Below, piece by piece: positions 36,281-48,784 of a stretch of DNA of 64,000 nucleotides. This DNA is from Adenophora triphylla var. japonica (lineage: Eukaryota; Streptophyta; Magnoliopsida; Asterales; Campanulaceae), in assembly GCA_022495995.1 (NCBI GenBank), contig JAFEMH010002581.1, forward strand, positions 265,325-329,324, written 5' to 3'. Under the pieces are notes generated by a model. The model saw only the letters and a program-made list of their open reading frames with translations, was not told the DNA's origin and did no database searches. The translations under genes and the position numbers were made by a program. Each line of letters begins with the position of its first letter. The stretch's first letter is position 1.

Positions 36281-37100
36281 AGCTGCACTTGACTAGCCCA
36301 TGACGAACATGGCGATCAAATCTCATCTTGCTTGGTGGAGCCTTGAGTCTGAAGAGATGTATTTGCGAAGTCTTGATTTGGAAGAAGTAACTTGGCAAAG
36401 CCTCGGTCTCATGTTGTGAATCGACACAATTAGAGAGGCTTCAACCTGGTAGGCCTTGTAGGCGATGCGAACGAGAGACCCAACCCATCTTGTAGCAGAG
36501 TGAAGAACCAACGTTCTTGAATTATCATGTAGCAAAAGAGGCAACCCATCCTTCCATATTTACTTTATTATTTTCTTTATTCAATTAGTCAACCGGAAGA
36601 AAATGTAAAAGCAAGACAATTTTAGGAATGTATACTGCGGGGGCATATATTTTTTTTTTCGAAAAGTGGGGATGAATCCCGATTTGTATTATTTGATGGC
36701 CTCATTTGTGAAGGCACAAAAGAACTCGCTTTGGGTTTGACTCTTTTGAGAGAGCATAAGTTTAGAAAGGTTTGTAAAAGTGTATGGAAGCCCCTGGCGA
36801 CGAGAAAATTAGTGTTTAGCTCTATTTTTCCTATAATGTAGAAAAAGAAGACTTGTCGAGACATACTGAAAATATGTTTTATTCAAAATGATCACAAGAT
36901 TGCTTAAAACCCTTTATTAATGTTCGGGTTATTCAACCCCTAATCTCGATATGAACAAACATTTTGATTAATCATGAGGAGAAAGTCAAGCGATACCAAG
37001 AGTCGAAGTTGGCGAATGGTGAAGAGGATCGTGTATAGGAGAGGCTATTGGTGAGGCCGGATTTTACGGGATTTGAATGTGTTTATGACCGGACCATTTA
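36281..37100 (-). other. Element B spacer
   Basis: No coding recognised. The ATATGCCCCCGCA block near 36640 on the minus strand has a counterpart in C at 63170. Confidence 0.5.
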
Positions 37101-37107
37101 CGGTTGC

Positions 37108-37146
37108 CTACGTTCCCCTCATTGTGAGGAGCTCGGGTCGCCGTAG
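37108..37146 (-). ncRNA. Conserved hairpin motif, copy 4
   Basis: CTACG and CGTAG enclose CCTCATTGTGAGG, a five-pair inner stem, followed by AGCTCGGGTCGC. Confidence 0.4.
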
Positions 37147-37469
37147 TTCGGGTGTGAGCTGTGTTTGGCTTTAGAAAAGGGGTATGAACATTTGTGGTAC
37201 TTTTGGTGAAAAGGCTCGGATAGGAAGTTTGGATGATAAGGTGCGGGCCTTGAGGTGATTCCTTGACAAGTCATTTTGAGCGATTCCGTTGCTTCTTGAT
37301 CGTCGTCCTTCATCGGGGAGAAAGATTTTGGATGCGGCTTAAGGGCTTATGATATGTTTTGCCGTTGCTTTAAGCTTGCTCCCTTGTTGTCGACAACTTC
37401 CGTTCTTCGGGCTTTAATTTTGCCCATATGTTAAACCTTCGATCGGCGGTGCTAGGTCCTTGGCCTCAT

Positions 37470-37695
37470 TTTTTTTGAAGCTTTTTTTTTTTTTTGAAGC
37501 TTTTTTTTTTTTTTTTTGAAGCTTTTGTTTTTTTTTTTTTTGAAGCTTTTGTTTTTTTTTTTTGAAGCTTTTGTTTTTTTTTTTTTTGAAGCTTTTGTTT
37601 TTTTTTGAAGCTTTTGTTTTTTTTTGAAGCTTTTGTTTTTTTTTGAAGCTTTTGTTTTTTTTTTGAAGCTTTTGCTTTTTTTTTTTTTTTTTTTG
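37470..37695. repeat. Poly-T array with GAAGCTT interruptions
   Basis: About 11 units of GAAGCTTTTG plus 8-17 T. The Lys-rich minus-strand frames here are translation of this array. Confidence 0.85.
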
Positions 37696-37699
37696 AGCA

Positions 37700-39714
37700 C
37701 TTGAGGACGAAGGCAAGATTCTACTTGAACTTTCTTGATGCATGGGGGCGGAGGCAAGCCCCTGTTTTTTCGATATGGGGTCGATCTCCCGTCTTTGAGT
37801 GACCTTTTGTTGTCCACTTGATGTTGCCGCCTTCGTTGACTTGATCAAGGTGATGCTGGGGATATGTTTTGGAAAGTGTATGGCTTGATGGAGGCCTTTG
37901 TGAGGTGAGGAAAGTGTATAGGGAGGGCATTAGTTGACTTTCTCGCACCAATTAATTAAAATCTTAATCATTTCCGAGAGATTATTTGTTGAGCGATGCG
38001 AGTGATCATTTAAAATAAAACCATTTCATTTAATGTAATGTAGGTGTGCAAATAATGTCTCAAGTCTAGCGAGAAAAGAAAAAGACTCTTTTATAGAAAA
38101 CTTAAGATTAACTACAATGTCCAAGGAGGACTTGATTGAACGAAGAAAGTACTAGAACCTACGAAGGTTGACTAAAAGACTGTTTTAATATTAAAGGATG
38201 GGTAGCCCCTAGTCTAGCTACTCTTTGTTGTTGGGTGCCAAGGACGCTTGAGCTTTCCATCTTTACGGTAACCACGATTCCATTACCGCAGGCCGAGGCG
38301 GTGATCGATTACGTGCCCACGTGATCTTTGGTGGGAGTGGAGGAGTTTGAGGCCGTGGAGCGGTGGGGCGAGCACAAGTTGTCCGAAAAACGGGTCGGAA
38401 AAGTCACGGGGACGAACTTTGTCGGCGAGCATATTGATGGAAGGAAGTGAACCTGAGAGGACCTTGAGGGGTATTGGGCTCTGTTTGGGAGGATTCGGCG
38501 ATGCGGCGGTTGTTTTTGAATGAAAGGGTGATACTAGGCGATGTGTCTTCGGGCCTTTCTCAAGCTTGGAGGCTGGCATTAGACAAGTGTGCTCAGGGCG
38601 GAGTTGTCCTATCGGATTCTCTCACTTCGGGCACTTGAATTTTGCGCGACGAGAATCATTTCTTTGCCCGGTTCGACATCTTGGGTCAAAGGAGTGCTAG
38701 TACTTATCATAAGATCAAGCTTCTCCTGCATTTGTTTCACTTGCTCTATCAATATTGCCACATGGGGATCAACGGGAACATTCGAGTTCTTTTGGAACTC
38801 GCAACAAGACTCTTATCGGCGAGAGGAAACACGGCCGCGGCGGGTGGCCCGACGGGTGAATTCACTAAGTCCGGTAGACGACAACGGAAAACTTGTGGCA
38901 TCCGGATTTTCTTTTAGCAACTCATGATCGCATTCGGGTGGGTGTAGAGGCTTTCAGAACATAGCCGCATAGCTCAAAGCGATTATGTGAAGACTGGAGC
39001 ATAAAGCTGGCGGTATTGCTGAAATTGAGAACAGGTGTGATGGAGCCCAACTCGTTACGAGGAGCCGAGGGCGATGGAGCCCTAATGGCTGAGTCTTTGG
39101 AAAGGGTGAAGAGGAATTGTCCTTGGCAAGGGATCATATGTGGATGGAGGGAGGTGTTGGCCGTGGGATGGAGAGTTATAGGATGAAGGGACTGAAATCA
39201 GCATTTCAAGTCTCATCTTCGACCATGACCGAGGAACCATTCGCCTCAAGCTGTTACACGAACTCCATGGCGGCGGAGAGCATTGATGAGCGAGGGTCGG
39301 TGTTCTTCAGAATCTTATGGGCGTTTTCCAAAGCCGGGACTAACTCTTCCTTCCTAATCATCGGATTTCTTGTATCCTTACGCTTTACGCCAAATCTGCC
39401 ATCGAGATCATTATCATCCCATTTAACCTTGGCGTCGGTCGTGAACTTATCGGAGGGCGAGAGTTCAAAGCATTTCACCAAATCCGGCTTTGCCATGGCC
39501 ACATGCTTGTTGGGTCAGTCAAACCATCCATTCTCAACATTTGTTGCGACTAAATCATCCGGGCTTGTCGAGTACGTTGAATTCACGAGTTTGAATCATA
39601 AAATTCAATCATGTTTACATTCGCGTTGTTTGGGAAATGATCATTGGCGGGGTTGAGATCACCTTTGAGGCGCTCGAGTTTGCCCTTCTTAATTAATCCC
39701 CTGAATCGCCTTTC
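37700..39714 (-). other. Element B middle region, degenerate
   Basis: The block at about 38110-38210 matches C at 60945-61050 in opposite orientation (AGTCAACCTTCGTAG). A minus-strand frame at 39254-39502 (MAMAKPDLVKCFELSPSD...) has no family I recognise. Confidence 0.45.
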
Positions 39715-41620
39715 TCAAAGTTGCAGGTTGTCGGTCATATGACCGTGGTGCTGATGGAAAGCACAATGCTTAGTGGTGTCAAAAGGGATTTTGGGATCCT
39801 TGGGGCGATAGTTTCTCATGCGTTCGAGGAGACCACGCTCTAGCAAGCTATTTAAAACTTTGCTTAAGGGAACACCCAAATCCTCGGGATTCGAGATTTG
39901 GTCATTGACTTGGTCACCATTACGAACGAGGGTTTGCCGGTTTTGGTCCATTGGGGCGCTCAAGCTTGCCGTTTCGATTAACCTTTGAACCGCTCTCTTC
40001 AAGACTATGCGGTTGTCGGTCGTGTGGCCATAATGATCATGGAAGGCGCGGTGCTTACTCATGTCGAGAGGTGCATTTGAGCTCCTTGGATGGTAGTCCT
40101 TGAGAGGCTCCAAAAGGCCTACCCTTACTAAGCCCTTGAAAATTAAGCCCATGGGCATCCCAAGATCATCAAAACGTTCTCGTTGCCTTAAAGGACCACC
40201 ATTTCTTGGTTGCTTTTGGGGGCCGTCAATTGTACACAATGCCTTCTTTCCTTTATCGGATGTCGGCGCCGTGTTGGAAGGGTAAGGTTTATAGCGGCGA
40301 GACATGTTCGGACTCGTAGTCTTTTCCCGTGCACGAACCCTTTTGATGTAATCATCAATGTAATCGTCGAGATTCGACCTTTTGTGAACTTCATTCGTGT
40401 CAGATACACAAGATTGATATGGTGAGATGGCCCGAGTTGAGCGATCGTCGATACTCTCGTTGCTAGGCTTTTCTTGTACCTTCTTAATTGGTTCTATCAA
40501 TAATCCATTGGACGAGTCAATAGGAACATTAGGATTGCATGACCCCGCCACAAGATTGGCATTAGCAAACGAAACCACGGTAGGAAGTACTCTGGTGGGA
40601 GGAATGACGGTCCGAGCATTAAAAGCGTGACCGTAATCTTCCTCATAAGGCTCTGGCAGCTTGCCGAAGATGAAGATATATGGCTCGTAATGGGTAGATA
40701 CTGTGGAGCAAAGTGAGTGCGGATCCGGAAGGCTGCTGAAAACATGAGGTTTGAGGCATCGTAACAGTAGGATTGAATGTGTCTTGACCGCACCGAGGAA
40801 CATGACTGCAAGGGAAATGTGTATACTGTACTTGATGAGCGGAGGAGCTTGCGTAACGGCCGGGTGGAGAATTTGATGAGGAGCATTTGACCTTGTCGGA
40901 CTTCCCAACCGGAGGGGCGGGGTAGAGCCTGATGAAGTGGTGATAAAAGCACAGTGGCCCACGTGATCTTGCGGTATCATAGGGGCCGGTGTGCTTTGAG
41001 AATTGGAGGAAGCAAGCTGGCCCCCTCTGAACCATGGAGCCTCGAGAAACGAACCTGTCCCATTCCGAGATGGTGACCCGAGCGATCGATGCGGTGAAGT
41101 AGTAACCGACTCCCTTCCAAGCTGATGACCCGAACCAGATGTTGTGAAGTAGTAACCGACCCCTTCCAAGTCTGCGAGGCGAAAGCCAAGCTGACTCAAT
41201 CCTGGTGGTAGAGACCTGAGAGGCACCGAGGGCGGGTTGACCTAGATCGGACTGTCGAGGAGTATCGAGCGATAAGGGCTGAGATGTACGAATCGACCAA
41301 TTCCCGAGATTGATGGCCGGGCCGACCGAGGTTTTGGAGTAGCGAACTGACCCATTCCAAGGCGATTGAAACCCAAAGGTGAAAACCGGAGGTGCGGGGA
41401 AGTTGACCAAGATCGATACGATGAGGCCGAGAGGCGGTGAGTGATAGGCTTGGGGATGCTTGGCCCATTAGTAGTTCCACACGAAAGGGGACATGGCATT
41501 TGATGGTAGTTGGCATGCAGGGAGGGTAATTAGCTCCAATCTTCGCATCAACCGTAAAGGTTCCATTAGGGTGGTGAACAATTGCTAGCCCCCTGGGTTC
41601 TCGATACTTTCCAATAACCG
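39715..41620 (-). pseudogene. Element B first gag-like segment with duplicated zinc-finger block
   Basis: The segment opens near 41600 with HHPNGTFTVDAKIGANYPP, the same start as the second copy. A 503-codon frame (41226-39715) ends with two related blocks: DDLGMPMGLIFKGLVRVGLL ... HRAFHDHYGHTTDN and EDLGVPLSKVLNSLLERGLL ... HCAFHQHHGHMTDN. These resemble the CxxH..GH..D/N zinc-finger-like end of Tat-type gag. The first block has R in place of C. The central capsid-like part is missing or unrecognisable. Confidence 0.65.
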
Positions 41621-43184
41621 GCGATCTGAGCCTCTTGATTTTGTCTTATCTGTTCCAACATCTCATTCCACCGTTCGGCATTTTGCATGGATTTTCGGGG
41701 TGTGGAGTTGTACGTCCCCCACCGTTCTCCTCTGAGTTGGTCATTCTGAAACTTTGAGCTGAAGCGAAGGAGGAAACCGATGAAGTATCGACTTGAATGA
41801 CCGAAAGCCGAACAAACGATGACCCGGGGTCTCGATCCAAACTTTGCTTGCTGTGGAAGGCACAAAAGGGTGTGGTTCGGACTCGGGAAAGCGAAACAGG
41901 TTGGTGTTTGGGCTTAGGGCTCATGCAACATGCGATTATTTGTTCTTGTTTACTTAAAACATGTTTTATTAACCTAATCGGTTGGAAAAGATTGCTCTTC
42001 TTTTCGCGAACTACTCGGATTCCTGGATCGGTGGGCCCCGTCACTACGTCTATAAGCCCTCGTATTCCACCCGTATTTCGACCTCCCGGGGTGGACGGCC
42101 CGGGCGAGGGTCCTATAGGGCAAGCGGGTCCCACCGACCGAAAGAAAAACGATCCTAAAAGTCTGGCGGGTAATCGAGTCTTAACGAGCATTCGATGTAA
42201 ATTACGGACAAAGCTGACGTCGAAAGTCAAGATCATGTCCGAGGGCTCGACGGAAAGTCGGCATGGTTTGGACTGATAAGCGTCCACAATTGATCTTGAC
42301 ATGTCGTCAGTTAAGCCGTAATTAGGCATGGAATAATCATTAATCCTTGATGACTCAGTGTCAATGCTGGGAGTCAGTGTATAATTTGTGCCGATCGAGC
42401 CGAAGTCAAGGCGCCGGTCAATATCTTGGTCAAAGTCTGCGGCGGAAAACCGGCGGGAACTTCGGCGATTAGTGGTCCCCGAAAGATATTGAGTCGGTAT
42501 GCCGACAAAGGCTTGAAAGGAAAGGTCTATACACAGACGGGGCATGACACAGACCAGACTAAAAACCAACCGGGTCTCGGACAAAGTGTGTCACGGACAA
42601 GTGCATGGTCGACACGAGGCTCCAATGGGATGTTTGGGTAGTCCTGTGCTCATCCGAGAGGCGTAATAAGACCAAACGGACCGCGACAAGGATTTCCCCG
42701 GGTTAGGGACGTAGTGTGCAGTGTACGGTCACGTGCGCGTAGTGTGCAAGTAGTCTATATTCTTTTTCTGAGTAAAATAGGAATTTTTTATGTGTCTTAA
42801 AAAGGCATGATGCATGATTTTTTTTTTGAATTTTTTTTTTTTGAAATTTTTTTTTTTTGAAAATTTTATGAACACATAAGCACAAAAATTTCGACAGTTA
42901 GGGACATTATTCCGACAGTCAAAATTTTGACTTTTCCGAGGCGGCCAAAAACAAACACGAAAACTGTGCAAAAATCAACACACACAAAGCAAAGGATTTT
43001 CAAATGTTGAGACGGAAGCTTGACCCTCAAAAGCTTTTCCTTTTTTTTTGAAAATAATGATACCGGTACGTGGGATTGTTAGACCACAATTTATCCCCGA
43101 CTCGTGTTAGGAGGCGATAACGGGAAGTTTAATGGTTTCCACCAATATACCAAATATCATTTTTTTTTAGAAAAAGCTTATTTG
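41621..43184 (-). other. Element B leader region
   Basis: Long non-coding leader between the primer site and the gag-like segment. Element C has the same order at 57258-58500. Short T-runs lie at 42817-42861. Confidence 0.6.
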
Positions 43185-43202
43185 TCCCCAGCGGAGTCGC
43201 CA
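43185..43202 (-). other. Element B primer-binding site
   Basis: The minus strand reads TGGCGACTCCGCTGGGGA one base after the 5' LTR. This matches the Arg-tRNA-type site known for Ogre and related Tat elements. Confidence 0.85.
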
Positions 43203-43203
43203 C

Positions 43204-45083
43204 TGTGATGATGTGTATCCGAAAATTTTCCCATTTTTATTTGAAAAAATCAACGAAACGGAGTCGCCACGCCATTTTTATTTTGAGGGCCAAAACTTTG
43301 AAAAAAGCCCGAGATCAGAGATTTAGGTTCGGAGGTCATGTTACGTGCCGGGAAGGACGTTAGTGTGCACCCGGAACGCCTCGTAAAAACGAGTCTTCCA
43401 AACATTCAAAATCCTTTGTTGTGTGTGTGTGTGTGTGTGTGTTTTGGCCAAAATAAGTTGAAACTGAGGTAAGTAAAAATTGGTAACTCTTTTTAAGGCT
43501 TTAAACTGATCCCATGATTTTTTGGATGATTTTTGGGTTGAGATTTGGAACTCAAAAGATTTTTGGAAGTTGAAAACCATTTCTGCCAGAATGAAAAAGG
43601 CAGTTGACCCTTGACTTTGAAATGGACTTTAGGGCTTGAAAACTCCAGAATCTGGAAAAAGTCCGGGAATGAAAAATGTTCAAAACACCTTAAAAAAGGT
43701 TTCTATAAAATAACTTTTCATTTTGGAGATGATTTTAGGGGTCAAAACCTTCTGGAAATCTCAGATCTGAAATCTGGATTTCCAGAGACTGATGAACTGA
43801 CCTTTAAAAGAAAATTTGAAAAAAGGAGTTTTACTCACACAAAAAATAAAGTAAAAATATGTATGGAAAGATCTGGATGTTGGCTACAAAAAGTATTTTG
43901 TAGTCAACACCAAATTCCAAGTTTATCTATGTCCAAAAAATTAGACCATGGACTGAGGTCTGAGAAAATTGCTACTGGACAGCAACTTCCCATGAAAGAA
44001 AATATGATTTTAAAGGGGGGTTTTGCATCCATGCTTGTCCCCATTTCCCTAGGTTTTGGTTAGTGATCACTTGACATTTTAGTGGTGAATCAACTATACC
44101 AAACCATCCTTGGGGTACATTAGGACTAAGCACTTCATTTGCTTGGGAAGGGGATTTTTATCCTTTGAAAATGAGATTTGATGCTTGAAAATGGTTTTTA
44201 GGGTTTTGAAAATGAGTTTTCTTTGCAAGAAAGTAAGAGAACTTGAAAATAATTTTGATCTTTGTAGAAGATCATCCATGGAGATGGTCTTCCATGGTGA
44301 TCTTCTTAGATCTAAAGCAAGAAGATGAAAGAACTACATTTTGTAGTTTGCAAATGCATGCATGGATGAGAGACTTAGTGTAGGGAGAGGGAGGTTATAC
44401 CTATCTTCCTTGTGTCTTGTGTTTGAATGGATTCAAAGGCTTGAATGTGTTTAGGATTTGAAAGTGTTTAGGGTTGATGATTTGAGTTGGTTAAAGAGAA
44501 AACAAGTAGATAACAATGAAGTCCTCTATGTTTTCTCTCTATTCCTCCTCCTAAAGGGTGATTTGAGCTTGAGTTAGTGTATGTATAAGAGTATGTATGA
44601 GAGTGATTTGAAGTGTTTGTGAGTGAGTGAGATTTGGGAAAGATTGAAGAGAAAATGGTGGCAATTCAAGTGAATTCCCACTGTTTTCTCCCTATATTTC
44701 GCCAGAGTTTCGTTGCTGTGATCAATTTGTGTTGTGTAAACTGAGAGAGGAGGGTTCAATTTATAAGCCCCTGTGAGATGCAATCCCATCCGCGCGGAGG
44801 GTTCCGTAAACGTGCCTGGTGCATTAAATGCTGCTCCAGGCTTTGAACAGGAAGAATATTATTCAAAATTCCAGCAGTTTTTGTTGTTCAACTTGCCTAA
44901 TTCAGATTTTTCCAATTTCTTTTGCTTTTTTGATTCCTTTCCATGGTTTATCTTTAAATGGCAATCCCTAATCTACCCTTACTTTGTTAGAAAAGTTAGG
45001 AATGTTAGGAATTGTTGGAATTGTTATAACTTTCGTTAATTTTCTAACGAAAATTCTAACAAGCTCAAATTGGAGCACTTACA
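43204..45083 (-). repeat. Element B 5' LTR
   Basis: 1880 bp, partner of 29263-31139. The TATA box TATAAAT lies at 44759-44765 on the minus strand. The (TG)n tract near 43420 is longer than in the partner. Confidence 0.92.
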
Positions 45084-45088
45084 CCAGC

Positions 45089-46215
45089 TCACATGGAAGT
45101 AGAGGTTCCACACCTCGAGATTGAAATTGATACTTTGTAAGTGCGAGATGAGATGGAGATTCAGGCGCTGGAGGAGTTGGAGGAAATTACCATCAACCCA
45201 AGGTTTCCAGAGCAAAGGATAAAGATGGGCAAAAGTTTATCGCCAGGAGATAGAAAGGCGTTGGTAGAGTTTCTAGAGCAGAATCTGGATGTATTTGCTT
45301 GGCAAGTGGAGGACATGTGCGGGATAAGAGAAGAGGTGGCGGTTCATCATTTAAGCGTGGACACAGAAGTGAAGCCGTTTAAGCAGAAAGTGAGATATCT
45401 TGCCCCGGCAAAGGAGAGGGCCATGCAGGAGGAAGTAGAGAAGCTCCTTTGAGCTGGAATAATCGAGAAGATCACGTACCCCACCTGGTTAGAAAATGTT
45501 GTAATCGTGTTAAAGGCAAATGGGAAATGGAGGATGTGTATAGACTTTTCAGATTTAAACGAGGCATGCCCCAAGGATAGCTTTCCACTCCCAAGAATTG
45601 ATAGATTGGTCGATTCAATAGCTGGCCATAAGGTCCTTAGTTTTGTTGATGCCTACTCCGAGTATCATCAAATCAAGATGGCGGAAGAAGACAAACCATT
45701 AACGGCTTTCATGGCGGGATCATTGGGGAATTTTTGTTACAAAATGATGCCTTTCGGCTTAAAGAATGCAGGCGCGATTTACCATAGAATGGTCAACGAG
45801 GTTTTTGGCGCCCAGTTGGGTAGGAATGTGGAAGCTTACATAGACGACATGGTTATCAAGTCGCGAGATGACGATCATGTGAAGGATCTAGCAGAAACCT
45901 TTGGTAACCTGAGAAAGAACATAATGAAGTTAACCCCAAGTAAGTGCACCTTTGGGGTAACCACGGGAAAATTTCTAGGGTTTATTGTGAATAGAAGGGG
46001 AATTGAGGCGAATCCGGAGAAGATAAGGGCCCTACTAGAAATGAAGCCGCCAACAACAATAAATGGGGTCCAAAAGCTTAATGGAAGAATAACCGCTATG
46101 GGGAGGTTCATCTCGCAGTCGACGGAAAGGTGTCTGCCCTTTTTCAAAATTCTTAAGGGGCAAAAAAAATTGCGTGGGATGAGGAATGTGACAGGTCATT
46201 TGAGCAGTTAAAGGA
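45089..46215 (+). pseudogene. Element A reverse transcriptase
   Basis: Continues A's protease frame after B, in phase (QPA-HMEVEVPH). TAA at 45138-45140 and TGA at 45450-45452 are single stops. The RT blocks are NGKWRMCIDFSDLNEACPKD, FPLPRIDRLVDS, SFVDAYSEYHQI, PFGLKNAGAIYHRMVNEVF and the active site YIDDMVIKS (45837 onward), then TPSKCTFGV and GKFLGFIVNRRGIEANP. A one-base shift near 46165 ends the frame. Clearly Ty3/gypsy. Confidence 0.92.
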
Positions 46216-47146
46216 GTATTTGGGGAAATCGCCCTCCCGTGCACCCCCACGGACAAATGACGAGTTATGTGTCTATCTTGCGGCTTCCGATCGTGCAGTG
46301 GCAGCGATTTTGATAAAAGAAGAGGGGACGGTCCAAAGGCCAGTTTATTATGTTTCAAAGGCATTGAGCGATGTGGAAATGAGGTATTTCAACACGGAGA
46401 AGGTTGCTTATGCATTGATAATAGCAGCCCGTAAATTAAGAGCCTATTTCTTGGCCCACTCGATCACTCGGTGCTTACAGATGCTCCTCTAAGGAAAATC
46501 CTTCAATGCCTTAATCTTCTCGGGAAGATTGTTAACCTCCGGTCCATAGAATTTACCGAATTTGATATCAAGTACATGAAGCGAGAAGGGCTATCAAGGC
46601 ACAAGCTTTAGTTGATTTTGTTTTAGAAGCTTCTTTTTCAAAAAAGTGGAATGATCCAGAGTGGTGAGATTGAAGCCACAAGTGCAGGCGTAAGCTCGGG
46701 GCAAAGAATTCATTACGTGCGAGTTCAATGGAGAGATAAAGAATTGTTGGTGCTATACATGTGGATGGATCTTCTGGCTAAAGGGGGTAGCGGAGTAGGA
46801 ATCTCTTTAATCTCGCCCCGAAGGCGTTAAGTTCGAGATGTCAAGAAATGGGTCAGCGGTTCAAGTTTTGGAGCTGATCCAGGTGGATAGGATAGATAAT
46901 GAGCGAGCTGACCGCTTAAGCAAAATAGCAAGAGAGGAAGTCAAGAATTTGGACGGTGAGATAAAGGTGGATTACCTGAGCGAGCCAGCCTTCAACATTC
47001 AGAAAGTTTTGGAGATTGACGAAGGGGAGAGGGATTGGATAGGCGAGATGAAAGACTATTTGGAGAAGGAAATTTTCCCTCAAGAGCAGGACCGGACAAA
47101 GGTGATTAAGAGGATCTCGCCGAGGTTCGTGATTCAGGGGGGCGTC
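46216..47146 (+). pseudogene. Element A RNase H and second RNase H-like region, degenerate
   Basis: The first RNase H reads ELCVYLAASDRAVAAILIKE, RPVYYVSKALSDVEMRYFNTE and ARKLRAYFLAHS (46261-46460), then shifts frame. Further on are GSGVGISLISP, then QVLELIQVDRIDNERADRLS. These are the first and last parts of the second, archaeal-type RNase H that marks the Tat group; its middle appears deleted near 46835. The frame IQKVLEIDEGERDWIGEMKD leads into element D. Confidence 0.75.
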
Positions 47147-48779
47147 TGTTGGGTTTCGGGGTTACAAACGCAGCGGAAGACTTAGAAATAACAACAAAAC
47201 CCTAGATCTTAGATCCGTCTAACATGAATAGTTAAAACCGTGAAATAGAATTTACGTACCTTAATGCGATTATGTTGATTTTTCAAAACGGATCTTGGAT
47301 TCAAATCTTATTTGAATCGATGAACAACCTTAGAATCTTTGATCCGTTGATGAAACCTGGATCTTCTCCTTGTTCTTTACCTTGTGATGAATCAATGAAC
47401 GGAAGGCTTCAAGCTCTTGATGATTAACTTATCACCCTCTATCGGTAATCCACACGCGAACGAATCCAAGAGCACCTTCTTATTGGATTGCTAGATGATC
47501 CTCTTGATTATTGAATCAATATTTAATAATCAACGCCAAAACTATGGAATAATTTGGGAACTTTTTGATTCAAAATCAAAATCAATCTAGATTTTGATAA
47601 ACCTAGAATTATGATGTGAGAGTGAGGAAAATTATGGCTGCAAGGTTGTATTTATATCCCATATAAATCCCCTAACAATTAGGGTAGAAACCTTGTCAAA
47701 GACCAAAACCTTCCTAGCAAAGGAAAACGTACGGACACAAATACTCAAATAAGGTTGGCACGAGTCGTGCCCTTTCGCATTCCACTCGTGCTCATGAGTC
47801 GTTCCCCAAGCCCCAACTCCTTCTGATCAAAACGAACCAAAACACAAGTCGTGTCTCAGCCTTTTGTCACGAGTCGTATCCTTTGGCACGAGTCGTGACC
47901 CAGGGCACGAGTCGTGCTCCTGGTCACGAGTCGTGCGAGAACCCAAAATTTCCAATTTTCACTCTTTGAATCAAATTCATTCTTTTGTGTGTGACCCTTT
48001 AGGAATTATATTTTATGTTGGTAGTGAGTTGAAACATCAACCTCACAAGACATAAGTGACTTCTAGCAAATCATTATGTCCACCCAATTAAATATAACAT
48101 CAAAGCTTGATTCCTTGATAGATCCAATGTCATAATCCCTTTGTCCACGATGTCCAATTGAACATGAGTCATGGTCTATGTCAACTCATTTCGTTCAATG
48201 CTTTCTCTATTCTGAATATGTTGATAATCCAAATGCATTTGATCTCTATCAAATCACTTGAGTATGGCCACACATTTCATCAACATCATTCATCGAGGGG
48301 CCCAAGCAAACATCTCTCTTCATAAGAGGGACAAATTCCATCTTGACTTATCATTCTTCCCTACATGAATCCAAACGTGCTAACATAGCCCTTATTGCTA
48401 TCCGATTAAAGATAGTGTTAGACTATATCAAACACGATCTTCGGGCTCTGTGGAAGACGATGATAGTCTCAGTACTAATGATTCAATAACACGACTATCA
48501 TGAGATTTAATCATGACAACATGCACTCATGTCATAAATCTCATAAGTAGGTCAAGTCCAATACTTGTTCTCTAGCAAGTATCCATAAGTGTAATGTGCA
48601 TCTCCATGCATATAATCATCTCTATGATTATCCATTACCAACTTATACTAGTTGTTCATAACAACTAGGGACGCACTTCAATATAATAAATGTAATAAAC
48701 ATGCTCTATAATAAATAATAAAGATGATACATAACGGTTTAAGTTAAACATAACTAAAGCCTAGGGCATTATACCAACA
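47147..48779 (-). mobile_element. Element D: probable Ty1/copia solo LTR
   Basis: The ends are TGTTGGGTTTCGG and TATACCAACA. The flanks are GCGTC (47142-47146) and TCGTC (48780-48784), a 5-bp duplication with one mismatch. No coding is present. The minus strand has a TATA box (TATAAATA, 47649-47656). About seven CACGAGTCGTG-like repeats lie upstream of it at 47757-47940. CGCAGCGGAAG near the left end is common at copia LTR ends. A long non-autonomous element is the alternative. Confidence 0.7.
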
Positions 48780-48784
48780 TCGTC

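Larger units (their letters stand above)
29263..45083 (-). mobile_element. Element B: Ogre/Tat-like LTR element, gag-like coding only, nested in A
   Basis: CCAGC flanks the element at 29258-29262 and 45084-45088. The 1.88-kb LTRs are almost the same (about 25 differences by eye). The primer site lies beside the right LTR on the minus strand and the purine-rich tract beside the left LTR, so B is transcribed leftward. The 12.06-kb interior holds degenerate gag-like coding in two places (about 39.7-41.6 kb and 34.4-36.3 kb) and several tandem arrays. I found no RT, integrase or protease motif on either strand. Confidence 0.9.

Noticed and set aside
37414..37848. Lysine-rich protein like a nuclear protein
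   Set aside because: Produced by the poly-T/GAAGCTT array on the opposite strand.
41646..42584. 312-codon minus-strand frame in element B
   Set aside because: Located in the leader region; the composition follows the conserved non-coding leader also seen in C, and no domain is recognised.
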